Shown here in pieces: positions 1-6,843 of a stretch of DNA of 8,654 nucleotides; positions within the stretch are counted from its first letter, which is position 1, and each line of letters starts with the position of its first letter. The notes under the pieces were generated by a model, which saw nothing but the letters and a program-made list of their open reading frames with translations, had not been told where the DNA came from and searched no databases. The DNA lies in assembly GCA_026983855.1 (NCBI GenBank), contig JALSTE010000627.1, forward strand, positions 1 through 8,654. Direction: 5' to 3'. Position numbers and translations under genes: made by a program. This DNA is from Acidimicrobiia bacterium (GTDB lineage Bacteria > Actinomycetota > Acidimicrobiia > Acidimicrobiales > Poriferisodalaceae).

Positions 1-2
1 CC

Positions 3-527
3 TCGGCGGGTTCCATCCACCTAGATGGTGTGGATGTCACCGGCGAGGGGCGGGTTCGTCGGGCCCGGCGGGGTCTGTCGCACGTGGAACAGGGACGAAC
101 TGTCTTCGGAGATCTCTCGGTGGTCGACAACCTCCTGGCCGCCGCACCCCGCAGCGAGATCGACCGGGCCTTCGAGATATTCCCCGAGCTGGATCGCTTC
201 CGGGAACGGAAGGCGGGCCTGCTGTCGGGTGGGGAGCAGCAGATGCTGGTGGTGGCCCGGGCCGTGGTGCAGAGGCCCCGGGTGTTGCTGCTCGATGAGA
301 TATCCCTGGGCCTGGCGCCGATCATCTTCGGCCGGCTCATCCCGGTGGTGCGGGAATTGGCCGATGGTGGTATGGCCGTCCTGCTCGTCGAGCAGTTCGC
401 CGCCCTGGCCCTGGGTATCGGGGACAACGCGTACGTTCTGAGCAACGGCTCGATCGTGTTCTCCGGCCCGTGCCGCGACCTGAGCACGGAGTCCGAGGTG
501 CTGCACAGCGCCTATCTGTCCGGGTAG
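3..527 (+). CDS. livF: Branched-chain amino acid-type ABC transporter ATP-binding protein (LivF family), 5' end missing
   Basis: This is the cytoplasmic ATPase of a LivFGHMK-type importer, which powers uptake of branched-chain amino acids or other small organic compounds. The reading frame is open to the left edge, so the start and the Walker A region lie outside the window; 174 residues remain of a family usually about 235-260 long. Visible parts are the segment HVEQGRTVFGDLSVVDN near the Q-loop (the family usually has VPEGR), the ABC signature LSGGEQQML at about 222-248, the Walker B VLLLDE at 282-299 followed by SLGLAP, and the LivF-style switch segment LLVEQ, where the usual histidine is Gln as in other LivF proteins. 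The ending YVLSNGSIVFSG is also typical of LivF. The Pro of DEPSLGL is Ile here. The gene ends in TAG and is followed by a terminator, so it is probably the last gene of a transporter operon. The transported substrate cannot be read from this subunit. Confidence 0.9.
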   Translation, partial: SAGSIHLDGVDVTGEGRVRRARRGLSHVEQGRTVFGDLSVVDNLLAAAPRSEIDRAFEIFPELDRFRERKAGLLSGGEQQMLVVARAVVQRPRVLLLDEISLGLAPIIFGRLIPVVRELADGGMAVLLVEQFAALALGIGDNAYVLSNGSIVFSGPCRDLSTESEVLHSAYLSG

Positions 528-537
528 GTCGGGGTCA

Positions 538-560
538 CCGGTCTGAGGAGACCGGCTTTT
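538..560 (+). terminator. Rho-independent terminator after livF
   Basis: A perfect 7-bp stem CCGGTCT/AGACCGG (538-544 and 549-555) closes a GAGG tetraloop and is followed by C and TTTT at 557-560. It starts 11 bases after the livF stop codon. On the - strand the same stem has no T run after it, so it is best read as a + strand terminator. It also separates livF from the converging dihydroxyacetone kinase gene. Confidence 0.75.
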
Positions 561-565
561 CATGG

Positions 566-2227
566 TCAGCCGGGCGACGTCTGGCCGCCGCCGACGGCGG
601 CGATGGCCTCGAGGATCCGGGCGATGGCCTCGGCCCCGGGATCGGTGACACCTCTGAGGTTCTCGGGGTTGACATGGACGGAGCGTCCGGCCCCGGCGAC
701 GCTCATACCCCGGGTGAGGTCAGCTCCCCCACGGGCCGCGGTGGCCGCTTCCCCCAGTTGGCCGCCCTCGATCAGGGTCCTGGCCGCGGGCACGAGGGCG
801 TCCAGCATGGTCCGGTCACCCGGCTGGGCCCCACCGTGGAGCATCATTGCGTCGGCCCCGGCCATGAGGGCGACGGTCCAGGGCTCGCCCTTCCCGAGGA
901 CTTCTCCGGCGGCGGCGAAGAGGATGCCCATGAGTACCCCACCGGACCCGCCGACCCGCCGGCTGAGAATCCCGGACAGGGCGGCGGCGAGTGACGCGCT
1001 CTCCGCACACGGAAGTCGGTCCAGCTCAGCCTCCACCGATCGGGCCGCGATTGCGAAGGTGGAGCCAGTGTCACCGTCGCCCGTTCGGGCATCGAGATCG
1101 TTGAGATCGTTCTCCGCCGCCATCAGGGCCCGACAGGCGGCTTCGATGGCCTGCCGCACGACCGGATCCGACGATGGGTACCAGTCGTCGACCACGATCT
1201 CCGGCGGAACGGACACCATGCTGATTCCGCCCACCGCACGAACGTCGGGCCAGCCGGGGGCGGCCACTCCGGCCAAGAGGGCGGTTTGACGTTCGTCGTC
1301 GAGGGGCAACAACGACAGTGAGAATCCCTTCATGTCCAGTGACGTCATGAGAGGGGCCGGACCGATAATCAGATCCACGCTCTCTCCGAGGGATGACGCG
1401 AGAAGGGACCGGGCCAGGACACTCATCTCGATTCGGGGGACGCCTCCGAGGTTGTTGAGCAGGCATGCGTAGCGCCGGCCAGGGTTGGATGCGGATGTGG
1501 AGAGCTGTTCACATGCGGCCAGCATCAGTTCGTCGGCCGATCCGTGGGAGATCCTGGTGAGCCCGGGCTCACCGTGGATGCCCAGACCCAGCTCGACCTC
1601 GTCGGCGGACAGGTAGTCCTGTCTCGATGTCCCGGGGATCGTGCAGGTCTCCAGTGAGAGTCCTATCGAAAGACAGTCGTCCGCCACCCGGCGGGCCACC
1701 TCGGCCACCCGATCGAGAGGTGCACCCTTGGCGGCCAGGAATCCGGCGATCTTGTGGACGAACAGCGTCCCGGCGACACCGCGGGCCCGGGCGGGATTCG
1801 GGAGGGCGACGTCATCGGCGACGATGACCGTCTCCACCTTCCGTCCCATGGCCCGGGCCCGTTCGGCCGCCAGCCCGAAGTTCAGACGGTCACCGGTGTA
1901 GTTCTTGACCACGAGGAGGGCCCCCGCCTCGCCGGTAACGGCCAGGATGGCCGAGAGCACCGCGTCCACACTGGGTGAGGCGAAGACCTCGCCGCAGACG
2001 GCGGCGGTGAGCATCCCCTCCCCCACGAAGCCGAGATGGGCCGGTTCATGACCCGACCCACCACCAGAGATCAGGGCCACCCGGCTCCGATCCCAGTCCG
2101 TCCGGAGGACGACCTTGATGTCGGGAAAGCCGTCGAGGCGGGCCAGATCCGTGTTCGGCGTGCTGGCCAGGAATCCATCGATGGATTCGGTCACCAGATC
2201 TGACCTGGCATTGATGAAGCTCTTCAT
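566..2227 (-). CDS. dhaK: ATP-dependent dihydroxyacetone kinase, DhaK-DhaL fusion
   Basis: This kinase transfers phosphate from ATP to dihydroxyacetone, giving dihydroxyacetone phosphate for glycolysis; some relatives act on other short ketoses such as erythrulose. The product is 553 residues, close to the single-chain Citrobacter freundii enzyme. The N-terminal DhaK domain (about 1-330) has GGGSGHEP with His60, KNYTGD with Lys108 and Asp113, and GLGIHGEPG with His218, the residue that binds the substrate carbonyl covalently in this family. The C-terminal DhaL domain (about 355-545) has LDARTGDGDTG, in which Asp379, Asp384 and Asp386 would bind the Mg-ATP, then GGSGGVLMG and GAQPGDRTMLDAL. 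The frame stays open for 260 codons upstream, but that part overlaps acoC in another frame. The ATG at 2227 begins the homologous sequence (MKSFINARSD) and has GGAGG 9 bases upstream. No PTS-type DhaM partner is visible, consistent with ATP use. It lies 110 bases after acoC on the same strand and is probably cotranscribed with it. Confidence 0.93.
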   Translation of the reverse strand: MKSFINARSDLVTESIDGFLASTPNTDLARLDGFPDIKVVLRTDWDRSRVALISGGGSGHEPAHLGFVGEGMLTAAVCGEVFASPSVDAVLSAILAVTGEAGALLVVKNYTGDRLNFGLAAERARAMGRKVETVIVADDVALPNPARARGVAGTLFVHKIAGFLAAKGAPLDRVAEVARRVADDCLSIGLSLETCTIPGTSRQDYLSADEVELGLGIHGEPGLTRISHGSADELMLAACEQLSTSASNPGRRYACLLNNLGGVPRIEMSVLARSLLASSLGESVDLIIGPAPLMTSLDMKGFSLSLLPLDDERQTALLAGVAAPGWPDVRAVGGISMVSVPPEIVVDDWYPSSDPVVRQAIEAACRALMAAENDLNDLDARTGDGDTGSTFAIAARSVEAELDRLPCAESASLAAALSGILSRRVGGSGGVLMGILFAAAGEVLGKGEPWTVALMAGADAMMLHGGAQPGDRTMLDALVPAARTLIEGGQLGEAATAARGGADLTRGMSVAGAGRSVHVNPENLRGVTDPGAEAIARILEAIAAVGGGQTSPG

Positions 2228-2236
2228 GATCCTGAT

Positions 2237-2241
2237 CCTCC
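2237..2241 (-). promoter_or_regulatory. Ribosome binding site of dhaK
   Basis: On the - strand GGAGG lies 9 bases before the ATG at 2227. It supports this start over the many upstream codons of the same open frame, which only run antiphase through acoC. The rest of the 110-base gap (2228-2337) shows no clear promoter or hairpin. Confidence 0.6.
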
Positions 2242-2337
2242 GCCCATCGGGGCCCACATCTGATTCACGAGGCCCAGACCACGGAACCCGTCGGCCCTCT
2301 CCGGCTCTCCCCCTGGTGGCATCGATCGCCTCCCCGT

Positions 2338-3468
2338 TCAGTCGTGGACTGTGGCCATCCGTCTGAGGAGTCGATTCACCCTCGAGGCGGTCTCGACGTG
2401 CACCATGTGGCCCGCCCCCTCGATGATCTCCACGGTCAGCGGGGGGGAGAGGGCCTCGGCCTGGGCGCTGGGTGCCACCTGGTCCCGACGACCCCAGATG
2501 ACCTGGGTGGGAGAAGGCGGTGAGGCCAGCCGGATCCGTGGCTCGGTCTCGGTGGCCAGGATCGAGGCCCGGGCGATCCGCTCCAGGGCCTCGGAGGTCG
2601 ACTCGATCCTCTTGGCCCGCAACACCGTTTCCACCATGTCCCGGGTGACGAAGCGCTCGTCGGCGAACAACCGCAGAAGATGGGGCTTGAGCTGCCGGCG
2701 GCGCTGGGCGGTGATGAATCCCTCGACGTAGTCGCGGTCCACGGCTGTTCCCGGTCCGAGGCCGGCAATGAGGGTCAGGGACAGGACCTCCCTCGCCGAT
2801 GCCAGTTCGAGGGCCACCGCGGCCCCCAGGGAATGGCCTGCCAGATGCACCGGTCCCGGTTCCACCTCGTCCAGCCAGGCGGAAAGGATGCCGGCCAGGA
2901 ACTGCGTTGACCCGTCGCCCACCTCCCGGGACGACTGGCCGTGTCCGGGTAGGTCGACAGTACGCACGGGACGATCCCGGGCGATCTCCCCCACGTTGAA
3001 CTGCCAACTGTCCTGATCGCCTCCGAAGCCGTGGATGAGGACCAGGGGTGGGGCCGCCGGAGGACCGCCGCCGGGGTGGTGCCGGTGGGCGATGACCAGT
3101 CCGTCGACGGTCACCCTGGATGGGCCTTTGACTTCCTCGGTCTCGGGGACCTCGGGGACGAAGGAGGCGTTGAACTCAGCCACGAATTCATCTATCTGCT
3201 CGGGACTGACCTCAGTGCCGGGAGGGGCGAGTACGCCCAGCAGCGCACCGACCGGAAGCTCATCACCCTCCTGACCCACCCGTCTGACCAGACGACCCGG
3301 CGAGGTGGTCTCGAGGACATTGACCGACTTCTCGGTCTCGATCTCGACCAACTCGTCACCCTCATCCACGAGGGCCCCCTCGGTCGCAATCCAATCGACG
3401 ATCTTGCCGGTCGCCATGGTCATGCCCCACTTGGGCATCGTCAGGGGCTGGAGTGGTGGTGCCGGCAT
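2338..3468 (-). CDS. acoC: AcoC-type E2 component: lipoyl domain fused to alpha/beta hydrolase
   Basis: This is the lipoyl-bearing component of an acetoin dehydrogenase-type complex, annotated in the family as dihydrolipoamide acetyltransferase. It would accept the acetyl group made by AcoAB and pass it to CoA. The 376-residue length matches AcoC of Pseudomonas and Cupriavidus (about 370). Residues 5-85 form a lipoyl domain with the lipoylated lysine in ETEKS (Lys47). A linker follows at about 85-115, and residues 120-372 form an alpha/beta hydrolase fold. That fold has HGFGG (146-150, oxyanion region), DLPGHG (172-177), the nucleophile elbow GHSLG (Ser213), a probable acid in WGRRDQ (Asp329) and a histidine in GAGHMVHVE (His354). 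There is no peripheral-subunit-binding domain and no classical HxxxDG acyltransferase site. The ATG directly follows the acoB TAG with no spacer, so translation is probably coupled. Met11 (MPKWGM) is a less likely start. How the hydrolase fold contributes to the reaction is not settled by the sequence. Confidence 0.9.
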   Translation of the reverse strand: MPAPPLQPLTMPKWGMTMATGKIVDWIATEGALVDEGDELVEIETEKSVNVLETTSPGRLVRRVGQEGDELPVGALLGVLAPPGTEVSPEQIDEFVAEFNASFVPEVPETEEVKGPSRVTVDGLVIAHRHHPGGGPPAAPPLVLIHGFGGDQDSWQFNVGEIARDRPVRTVDLPGHGQSSREVGDGSTQFLAGILSAWLDEVEPGPVHLAGHSLGAAVALELASAREVLSLTLIAGLGPGTAVDRDYVEGFITAQRRRQLKPHLLRLFADERFVTRDMVETVLRAKRIESTSEALERIARASILATETEPRIRLASPPSPTQVIWGRRDQVAPSAQAEALSPPLTVEIIEGAGHMVHVETASRVNRLLRRMATVHD

Positions 3469-4476
3469 CTAGTAGGCCACCACCCGGCGCACCGCCTCCA
3501 CCACCCTCGCCACGTCGGGTATGTACATGGCCTCCAGATTGGGAGCCGCCGGTATCGGTACGTGGGGCGGGGTGACCTTGACTATCGGAGCCCGCAGGTG
3601 TCCGAAGCCGTCCTCGGCCACCAGGGCCGCTATGTCCGACGCCATCCCGCAACGGGGTCCGGCCTCGTCGACGATCACCAGACGGCCGGTGGCCTCCACG
3701 CTGTCGAGGATGCTCTCGGTGTCGAGCGGGGTCGTCGTCCGGGGATCCAGAAGATCGGCCTCGATTCCCTCCCGGGCCAGGACCGCGGCCGCCTCGGTGG
3801 CGACGTGGACCATCCGGGAGAGGGCCACGATCGTGACGTCCTGACCCTCACGGAGGAGATTGGCCTCCCCGAACGGGATCGAGTAGTTCTCGTCGGGTAC
3901 GTCCTCGACCATGTCGTAGAGCAGTTTGTGCTCGCAGAAGATCACCGGGTCGTTGTCACGGATCGCCGAGGTGAGCAGCCCCTTGGCGTCGTAGGGGGAC
4001 GACGGAACCAGCACCTTCAACCCGGCGAAGTAACTGAAGACCGGGTAGAGGCTCTGGGAGTGCTGGGAGGAGATGTTGAGTCCGGCGCCGATCATGGTGC
4101 GGATGGTCAGGGGGACCTGGTCCTGACCGCCGAACATGTAGCGGAACTTGGCGGCCTGGTTGACCACCTGGTCGAAGCAGACCCCCACGAAGTCGTTGAA
4201 CATCAGATCCACGACGGGGCGCAGGCCGGCGGCGGCGGCACCTATGGCGGCGCCGATGAAACCCGCCTCACTGATGGGGGTGTCCAGCACCCGGTCGGAT
4301 CCGAACTCGCTGAGGAGGCCCCTGGTCACGCCGAGTGGACCGCCCCACGCATCATCCTCACCCGAACCCCCGGCCCCCCCGGCCACGTCCTCACCCATGA
4401 GGATGACATCGGCGTCGCGCCTCATCTCCCCGACCAGGGCTTCGTTGATGGCCTGGCGGTAGGTCTTCAGCACCAC
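3469..4476 (-). CDS. acoB: Acetoin dehydrogenase-type E1 component, beta subunit
   Basis: This is the beta subunit of a heterotetrameric TPP-dependent E1 enzyme. With AcoA it would cleave acetoin or a similar alpha-ketol into acetaldehyde plus a lipoyl-bound acetyl group. The product is 335 residues, normal for the family. The N-terminal pyrimidine-binding domain has GEDVAGG (28-34), then an insertion SGEDDAWGGPLGVTRGL (38-54) that is characteristic of acetoin-type rather than pyruvate-type beta subunits. ISEAGF carries Glu70, expected to activate the TPP aminopyrimidine, and SSQHSQS carries the conserved His139. The C-terminal transketolase-like domain begins near residue 200 (GQDVTIVALS). 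The GTG at 4476 is followed at once by a second GTG; it lies 12 bases after the acoA stop, which is in the same frame, so no earlier start is possible. No strong Shine-Dalgarno site is present, so expression probably relies on coupling to acoA. The real substrate could be another small alpha-ketol or 2-oxo acid. Confidence 0.9.
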   Translation of the reverse strand: MVLKTYRQAINEALVGEMRRDADVILMGEDVAGGAGGSGEDDAWGGPLGVTRGLLSEFGSDRVLDTPISEAGFIGAAIGAAAAGLRPVVDLMFNDFVGVCFDQVVNQAAKFRYMFGGQDQVPLTIRTMIGAGLNISSQHSQSLYPVFSYFAGLKVLVPSSPYDAKGLLTSAIRDNDPVIFCEHKLLYDMVEDVPDENYSIPFGEANLLREGQDVTIVALSRMVHVATEAAAVLAREGIEADLLDPRTTTPLDTESILDSVEATGRLVIVDEAGPRCGMASDIAALVAEDGFGHLRAPIVKVTPPHVPIPAAPNLEAMYIPDVARVVEAVRRVVAY

Positions 4477-4488
4477 GGCGGGCTCGTC

Positions 4489-5490
4489 TCAGTGGGAGTC
4501 GGCATAGATGTACTCCATGAACTCGCTGTCGGGGGGAAGGGGGGCCGCCTTGGCCTCGGTGTAGACCCTCTCGATCAGATGGGCGACCTCGCCGTCGATC
4601 AGGTCCAGGGACTCCGCCTCCAGCACCCCGTCGGAGATGACACTCTCCCGGAACTTCACCAGGCAGTCGCGTTCACGGCGGGCCCTCTCGGCCTCCTCGG
4701 GGGACCGGTAGGTCTGGGCGTCGCCCTCGAAGTGGCCGAAGAACCGGGGTACGTCCACCTCGATCAGGCTTGGACCGTCCCCCCTGCGGGCCCGGGACAC
4801 CGCGGTGCCAACCGACTCGGAAACCACGAAGTAGTCGCTACCGTCCACCCGGTGACCAGGCATGCCGAAGGCCTCCGCCCGGTGGGCGATACTTCCGCCG
4901 GCGATCGCGTACTCCGCCGCGGTGGCCTCTCCGTACCCGTTGTTCTCGAAGACCACCACAAGGGGTAGCTTCCAGATCGAGGCCAGGTTCAATCCCTCCG
5001 ACACCACGCCCTGATTGACCGCGCCGTCGCCAACCAGGGCCACGGCAACTCCACCGGTACCTTTCGTACGGGCGGCGAGCGCGGCCCCGCAGCCCAGGGC
5101 GACCCCGCTGCCGACCCCGCTGTTGGCGGCCCACAGACCGTTCGCGGCGTCGTGGAGATGGGCCGAACCCCCTCTCCCCCGACACAGACCGTCACCCCGG
5201 CAGTAGATCTCCTTGGCCACGGCGAAGATGTCGGCGCCGCGTGCGATGGCCGGTCCGTGGGCCCGGTGGGTGTTGAGCAGAACGTCGCGGCCGGTCAGGT
5301 GGGCGCACACGCCGGCGGCGGAGGCCTCCTGCCCGGCGTAGAGGTGCACGAATCCCGGTACCCCACCGCCGGCGAACTCGACGTGCATTCTCTCCTCGAA
5401 CGCCCTCATGGTCCTCATGGTCCGATAGGCGGCCAGTAGTTCGCTTGCACTTCGCGTGGCCAAGTCGTCTCCAAGGTGGATCGGTGTCAT
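4489..5490 (-). CDS. acoA: Acetoin dehydrogenase-type E1 component, alpha subunit
   Basis: This is the alpha subunit of the same TPP-dependent E1 enzyme; it binds the diphosphate of TPP through Mg. The product is 333 residues, the usual length. The conserved block THRAHGPAIARG is at 74-85 and GRGGSAHLHD at 105-114. The TPP motif runs from GDGAVNQG (154-161) to FENN (181-184). The later segment FFGHFEGDAQTYR is typical of acetoin-type alpha subunits; pyruvate-type ones have YRYxGHSxSDP, as the neighbouring paralogue does. The ATG at 5490 gives the normal N-terminus. GGGAG lies 12 bases upstream, a somewhat long spacing. This gene is first in the acoABC-dhaK group, behind a 117-base gap with a possible promoter. 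Assignment to the acetoin family is strong, but acetoin itself as substrate is an inference. Confidence 0.9.
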   Translation of the reverse strand: MTPIHLGDDLATRSASELLAAYRTMRTMRAFEERMHVEFAGGGVPGFVHLYAGQEASAAGVCAHLTGRDVLLNTHRAHGPAIARGADIFAVAKEIYCRGDGLCRGRGGSAHLHDAANGLWAANSGVGSGVALGCGAALAARTKGTGGVAVALVGDGAVNQGVVSEGLNLASIWKLPLVVVFENNGYGEATAAEYAIAGGSIAHRAEAFGMPGHRVDGSDYFVVSESVGTAVSRARRGDGPSLIEVDVPRFFGHFEGDAQTYRSPEEAERARRERDCLVKFRESVISDGVLEAESLDLIDGEVAHLIERVYTEAKAAPLPPDSEFMEYIYADSH

Positions 5491-5537
5491 GGCTGGGTGC
5501 GGCTCCCGGATCCCCCACGAGAGCCGCTAGGTATCTA

Positions 5538-5567
5538 ATGATATGAGCTTTGATGACCCTGTGCCAC
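5538..5567 (-). promoter_or_regulatory. Possible sigma70-type promoter for the aco-dha operon
   Basis: The 117-base gap between the serine hydrolase and acoA holds the only clearly AT-rich patch in the window. On the - strand it contains GTGGCA (5562-5567, four of six matches to TTGACA), an 18-base spacer and TATCAT (5538-5543, five of six matches to TATAAT). Transcription would start near 5531, about 40 bases before the acoA ATG. An imperfect dyad, GCTCATATC-ATTA-GATACCTAGC (5526-5548), overlaps the -10 box and could be an operator. I see no terminator with a T run after the hydrolase gene, so read-through from upstream is also possible. Confidence 0.35.
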
Positions 5568-5607
5568 TACGGATGGCAGGGCCCGCCGCCCCGGGAGGTC
5601 GGCAGGC

Positions 5608-6792
5608 TCAGATGCAGGAGTAGAGGGCGTCGGCCAGGGCTCGGGCCCGAGGATCGACAGCCACTTCGAAGATCATGTGGTTGGTGACGTAGCCGTAGCC
5701 GATTCCGGACTCAGGGTCGGCGAATCCCAGCGAGCCGCCCATTCCCGGATGGCCGAAGGCGTCGGGATTGGGACCGAAGGTCTCAGCCTCGGTCCCTGCC
5801 AGCATGTAGCCGGTGCCGTATCGCTTCTCGGCTCCGAGTGACTCGTCGATACCACGCCACTGTTCACGGCGATGACGGTCGACGGACTCCTCCGACACCA
5901 GTCGCGTCCCGTCGAGTTCGCCTCCACCCGCCAGCAGCGCGTACATACGGGCCAGGCTGCGGGCATCGGTGGTGCCGTTGGCGGCGGGGTATTCCGCCGC
6001 CCGGAAACCGGGGTCGTTGCCGATGCGGTCGAACAGTGTCGGTCCGGCCTGGCCCACGAGCAGGCACCGGCCGGTGGGACCCTCGGGGCCGAGGGCCTCG
6101 GCCATCATGGCCAGGACCTCGGGATCGTCGGTCGGCGGAGGGGGAATGGTGAGACTCAACTCGGCCAGTGAGTCCTGCTCCGTGACTGGTGTTCCGATTC
6201 GGGTGTTCAGGGCCAGGGGTTGGGCGATCTCCTCCCGGAAGATCGTGCCGAGTGTTCGCCCGGTGGCTCTCAGTACGACCTCACCCAGCAGCAGCCCGAA
6301 GGTCAGGGCGTGATAGGCGTGGTGACCGGGCGGCAGAACCGGCTCGGCCCTCTCCAGTAGCCGAATGAGGGGGGAGGGATCGTCCCAGCCGTCGATGTCG
6401 TCGGCCGTGATGACGGCGGGGTACCCGGGGGGCCATGGGAGGCGAGCCCCGTGGGTGAGAATGTCGAGGACGGTGATTCCGTCCTTACCCCCGGCGGCGA
6501 ACTCGGGCCAGTAGTCGGCGATGGCCCGACCCGGATCCAGGGCGCCACGATCCACCAGGAGATGAGCCACCAGCGAGGCCATGCCCTTGGTCGCCGACCA
6601 GACCAGGGTGCAGGTGTCCTCCCGCCAGGGTTGTCCCGGCCGGGATTCTCCCCCCCAGATGTCGACGACTTTGCGTCCCCGGTGATAGGCCGCGAACGCC
6701 CCTCCGATTTCGTTCCGGTCGGTGAAATTGGCGGAGAACGCCTCCAGGACCGGTTCGAATCCCGGGGCTACTCTGCCTTGGATGTCAGCCAT
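5608..6792 (-). CDS. Beta-lactamase-fold serine hydrolase (family VIII esterase-like)
   Basis: This 394-residue protein belongs to the serine beta-lactamase-like family (Pfam Beta-lactamase; EstB-type esterases and class C relatives). The catalytic SxxK motif is SATK (66-69), with Ser66 as nucleophile and Lys69 as general base. The second motif is the Tyr in AYHALTFG (Tyr160), and HPGMGG (348-353) stands where true beta-lactamases have KTG. No signal peptide or membrane segment is visible, so it is probably cytoplasmic, which argues for an esterase or amide hydrolase role over antibiotic resistance or cell wall work. The ATG at 6792 has AAAGGAG 8 bases upstream (6801-6807). It lies 51 bases after the upstream E1 alpha gene and 117 bases before acoA, on the same strand. 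The substrate is unknown; its position between two dehydrogenase modules suggests, without proof, that it frees a small hydroxy-ketone or acid from an ester. Confidence 0.85.
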   Translation of the reverse strand: MADIQGRVAPGFEPVLEAFSANFTDRNEIGGAFAAYHRGRKVVDIWGGESRPGQPWREDTCTLVWSATKGMASLVAHLLVDRGALDPGRAIADYWPEFAAGGKDGITVLDILTHGARLPWPPGYPAVITADDIDGWDDPSPLIRLLERAEPVLPPGHHAYHALTFGLLLGEVVLRATGRTLGTIFREEIAQPLALNTRIGTPVTEQDSLAELSLTIPPPPTDDPEVLAMMAEALGPEGPTGRCLLVGQAGPTLFDRIGNDPGFRAAEYPAANGTTDARSLARMYALLAGGGELDGTRLVSEESVDRHRREQWRGIDESLGAEKRYGTGYMLAGTEAETFGPNPDAFGHPGMGGSLGFADPESGIGYGYVTNHMIFEVAVDPRARALADALYSCI

Positions 6793-6800
6793 GGTGGTGG

Positions 6801-6807
6801 CTCCTTT
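6801..6807 (-). promoter_or_regulatory. Ribosome binding site of the serine hydrolase
   Basis: On the - strand AAAGGAG is 8 bases from the ATG at 6792, a near-ideal site. It lets this gene be translated independently although it follows the E1 alpha gene by only 51 bases. Confidence 0.7.
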
Positions 6808-6843
6808 CCTCGGTGACCGTCATGGAAAGTTCTCGTCCCCACT

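Noticed and set aside
2228..3007. N-terminal 260-codon extension of the dihydroxyacetone kinase frame
   Set aside because: It overlaps acoC in another frame, is rich in Gly, Arg and Pro with no domain, and homology to the kinase starts at the ATG at 2227 behind a ribosome site.
3031..4968. 645-codon open frame on the + strand
   Set aside because: It is antisense to acoA, acoB and acoC, which carry clear catalytic motifs. Long antisense frames are common in GC-rich coding DNA, and this translation shows no recognisable domain.
5561..5607. GC-rich stretch after the serine hydrolase stop as a terminator
   Set aside because: Possible pairing among its GGGGC and GCCC runs is irregular and there is no T run on the - strand.
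5608..6792. Antibiotic-resistance beta-lactamase
   Set aside because: There is no export signal, the third motif is HPG and not KTG, and the neighbours are catabolic, so an esterase-like role fits better.
6785..6823. 12-codon upstream frame (MTVTEERSHHHG) overlapping the serine hydrolase start on the - strand
   Set aside because: It includes the hydrolase ribosome site itself and has no good site of its own, so chance is the simpler explanation.
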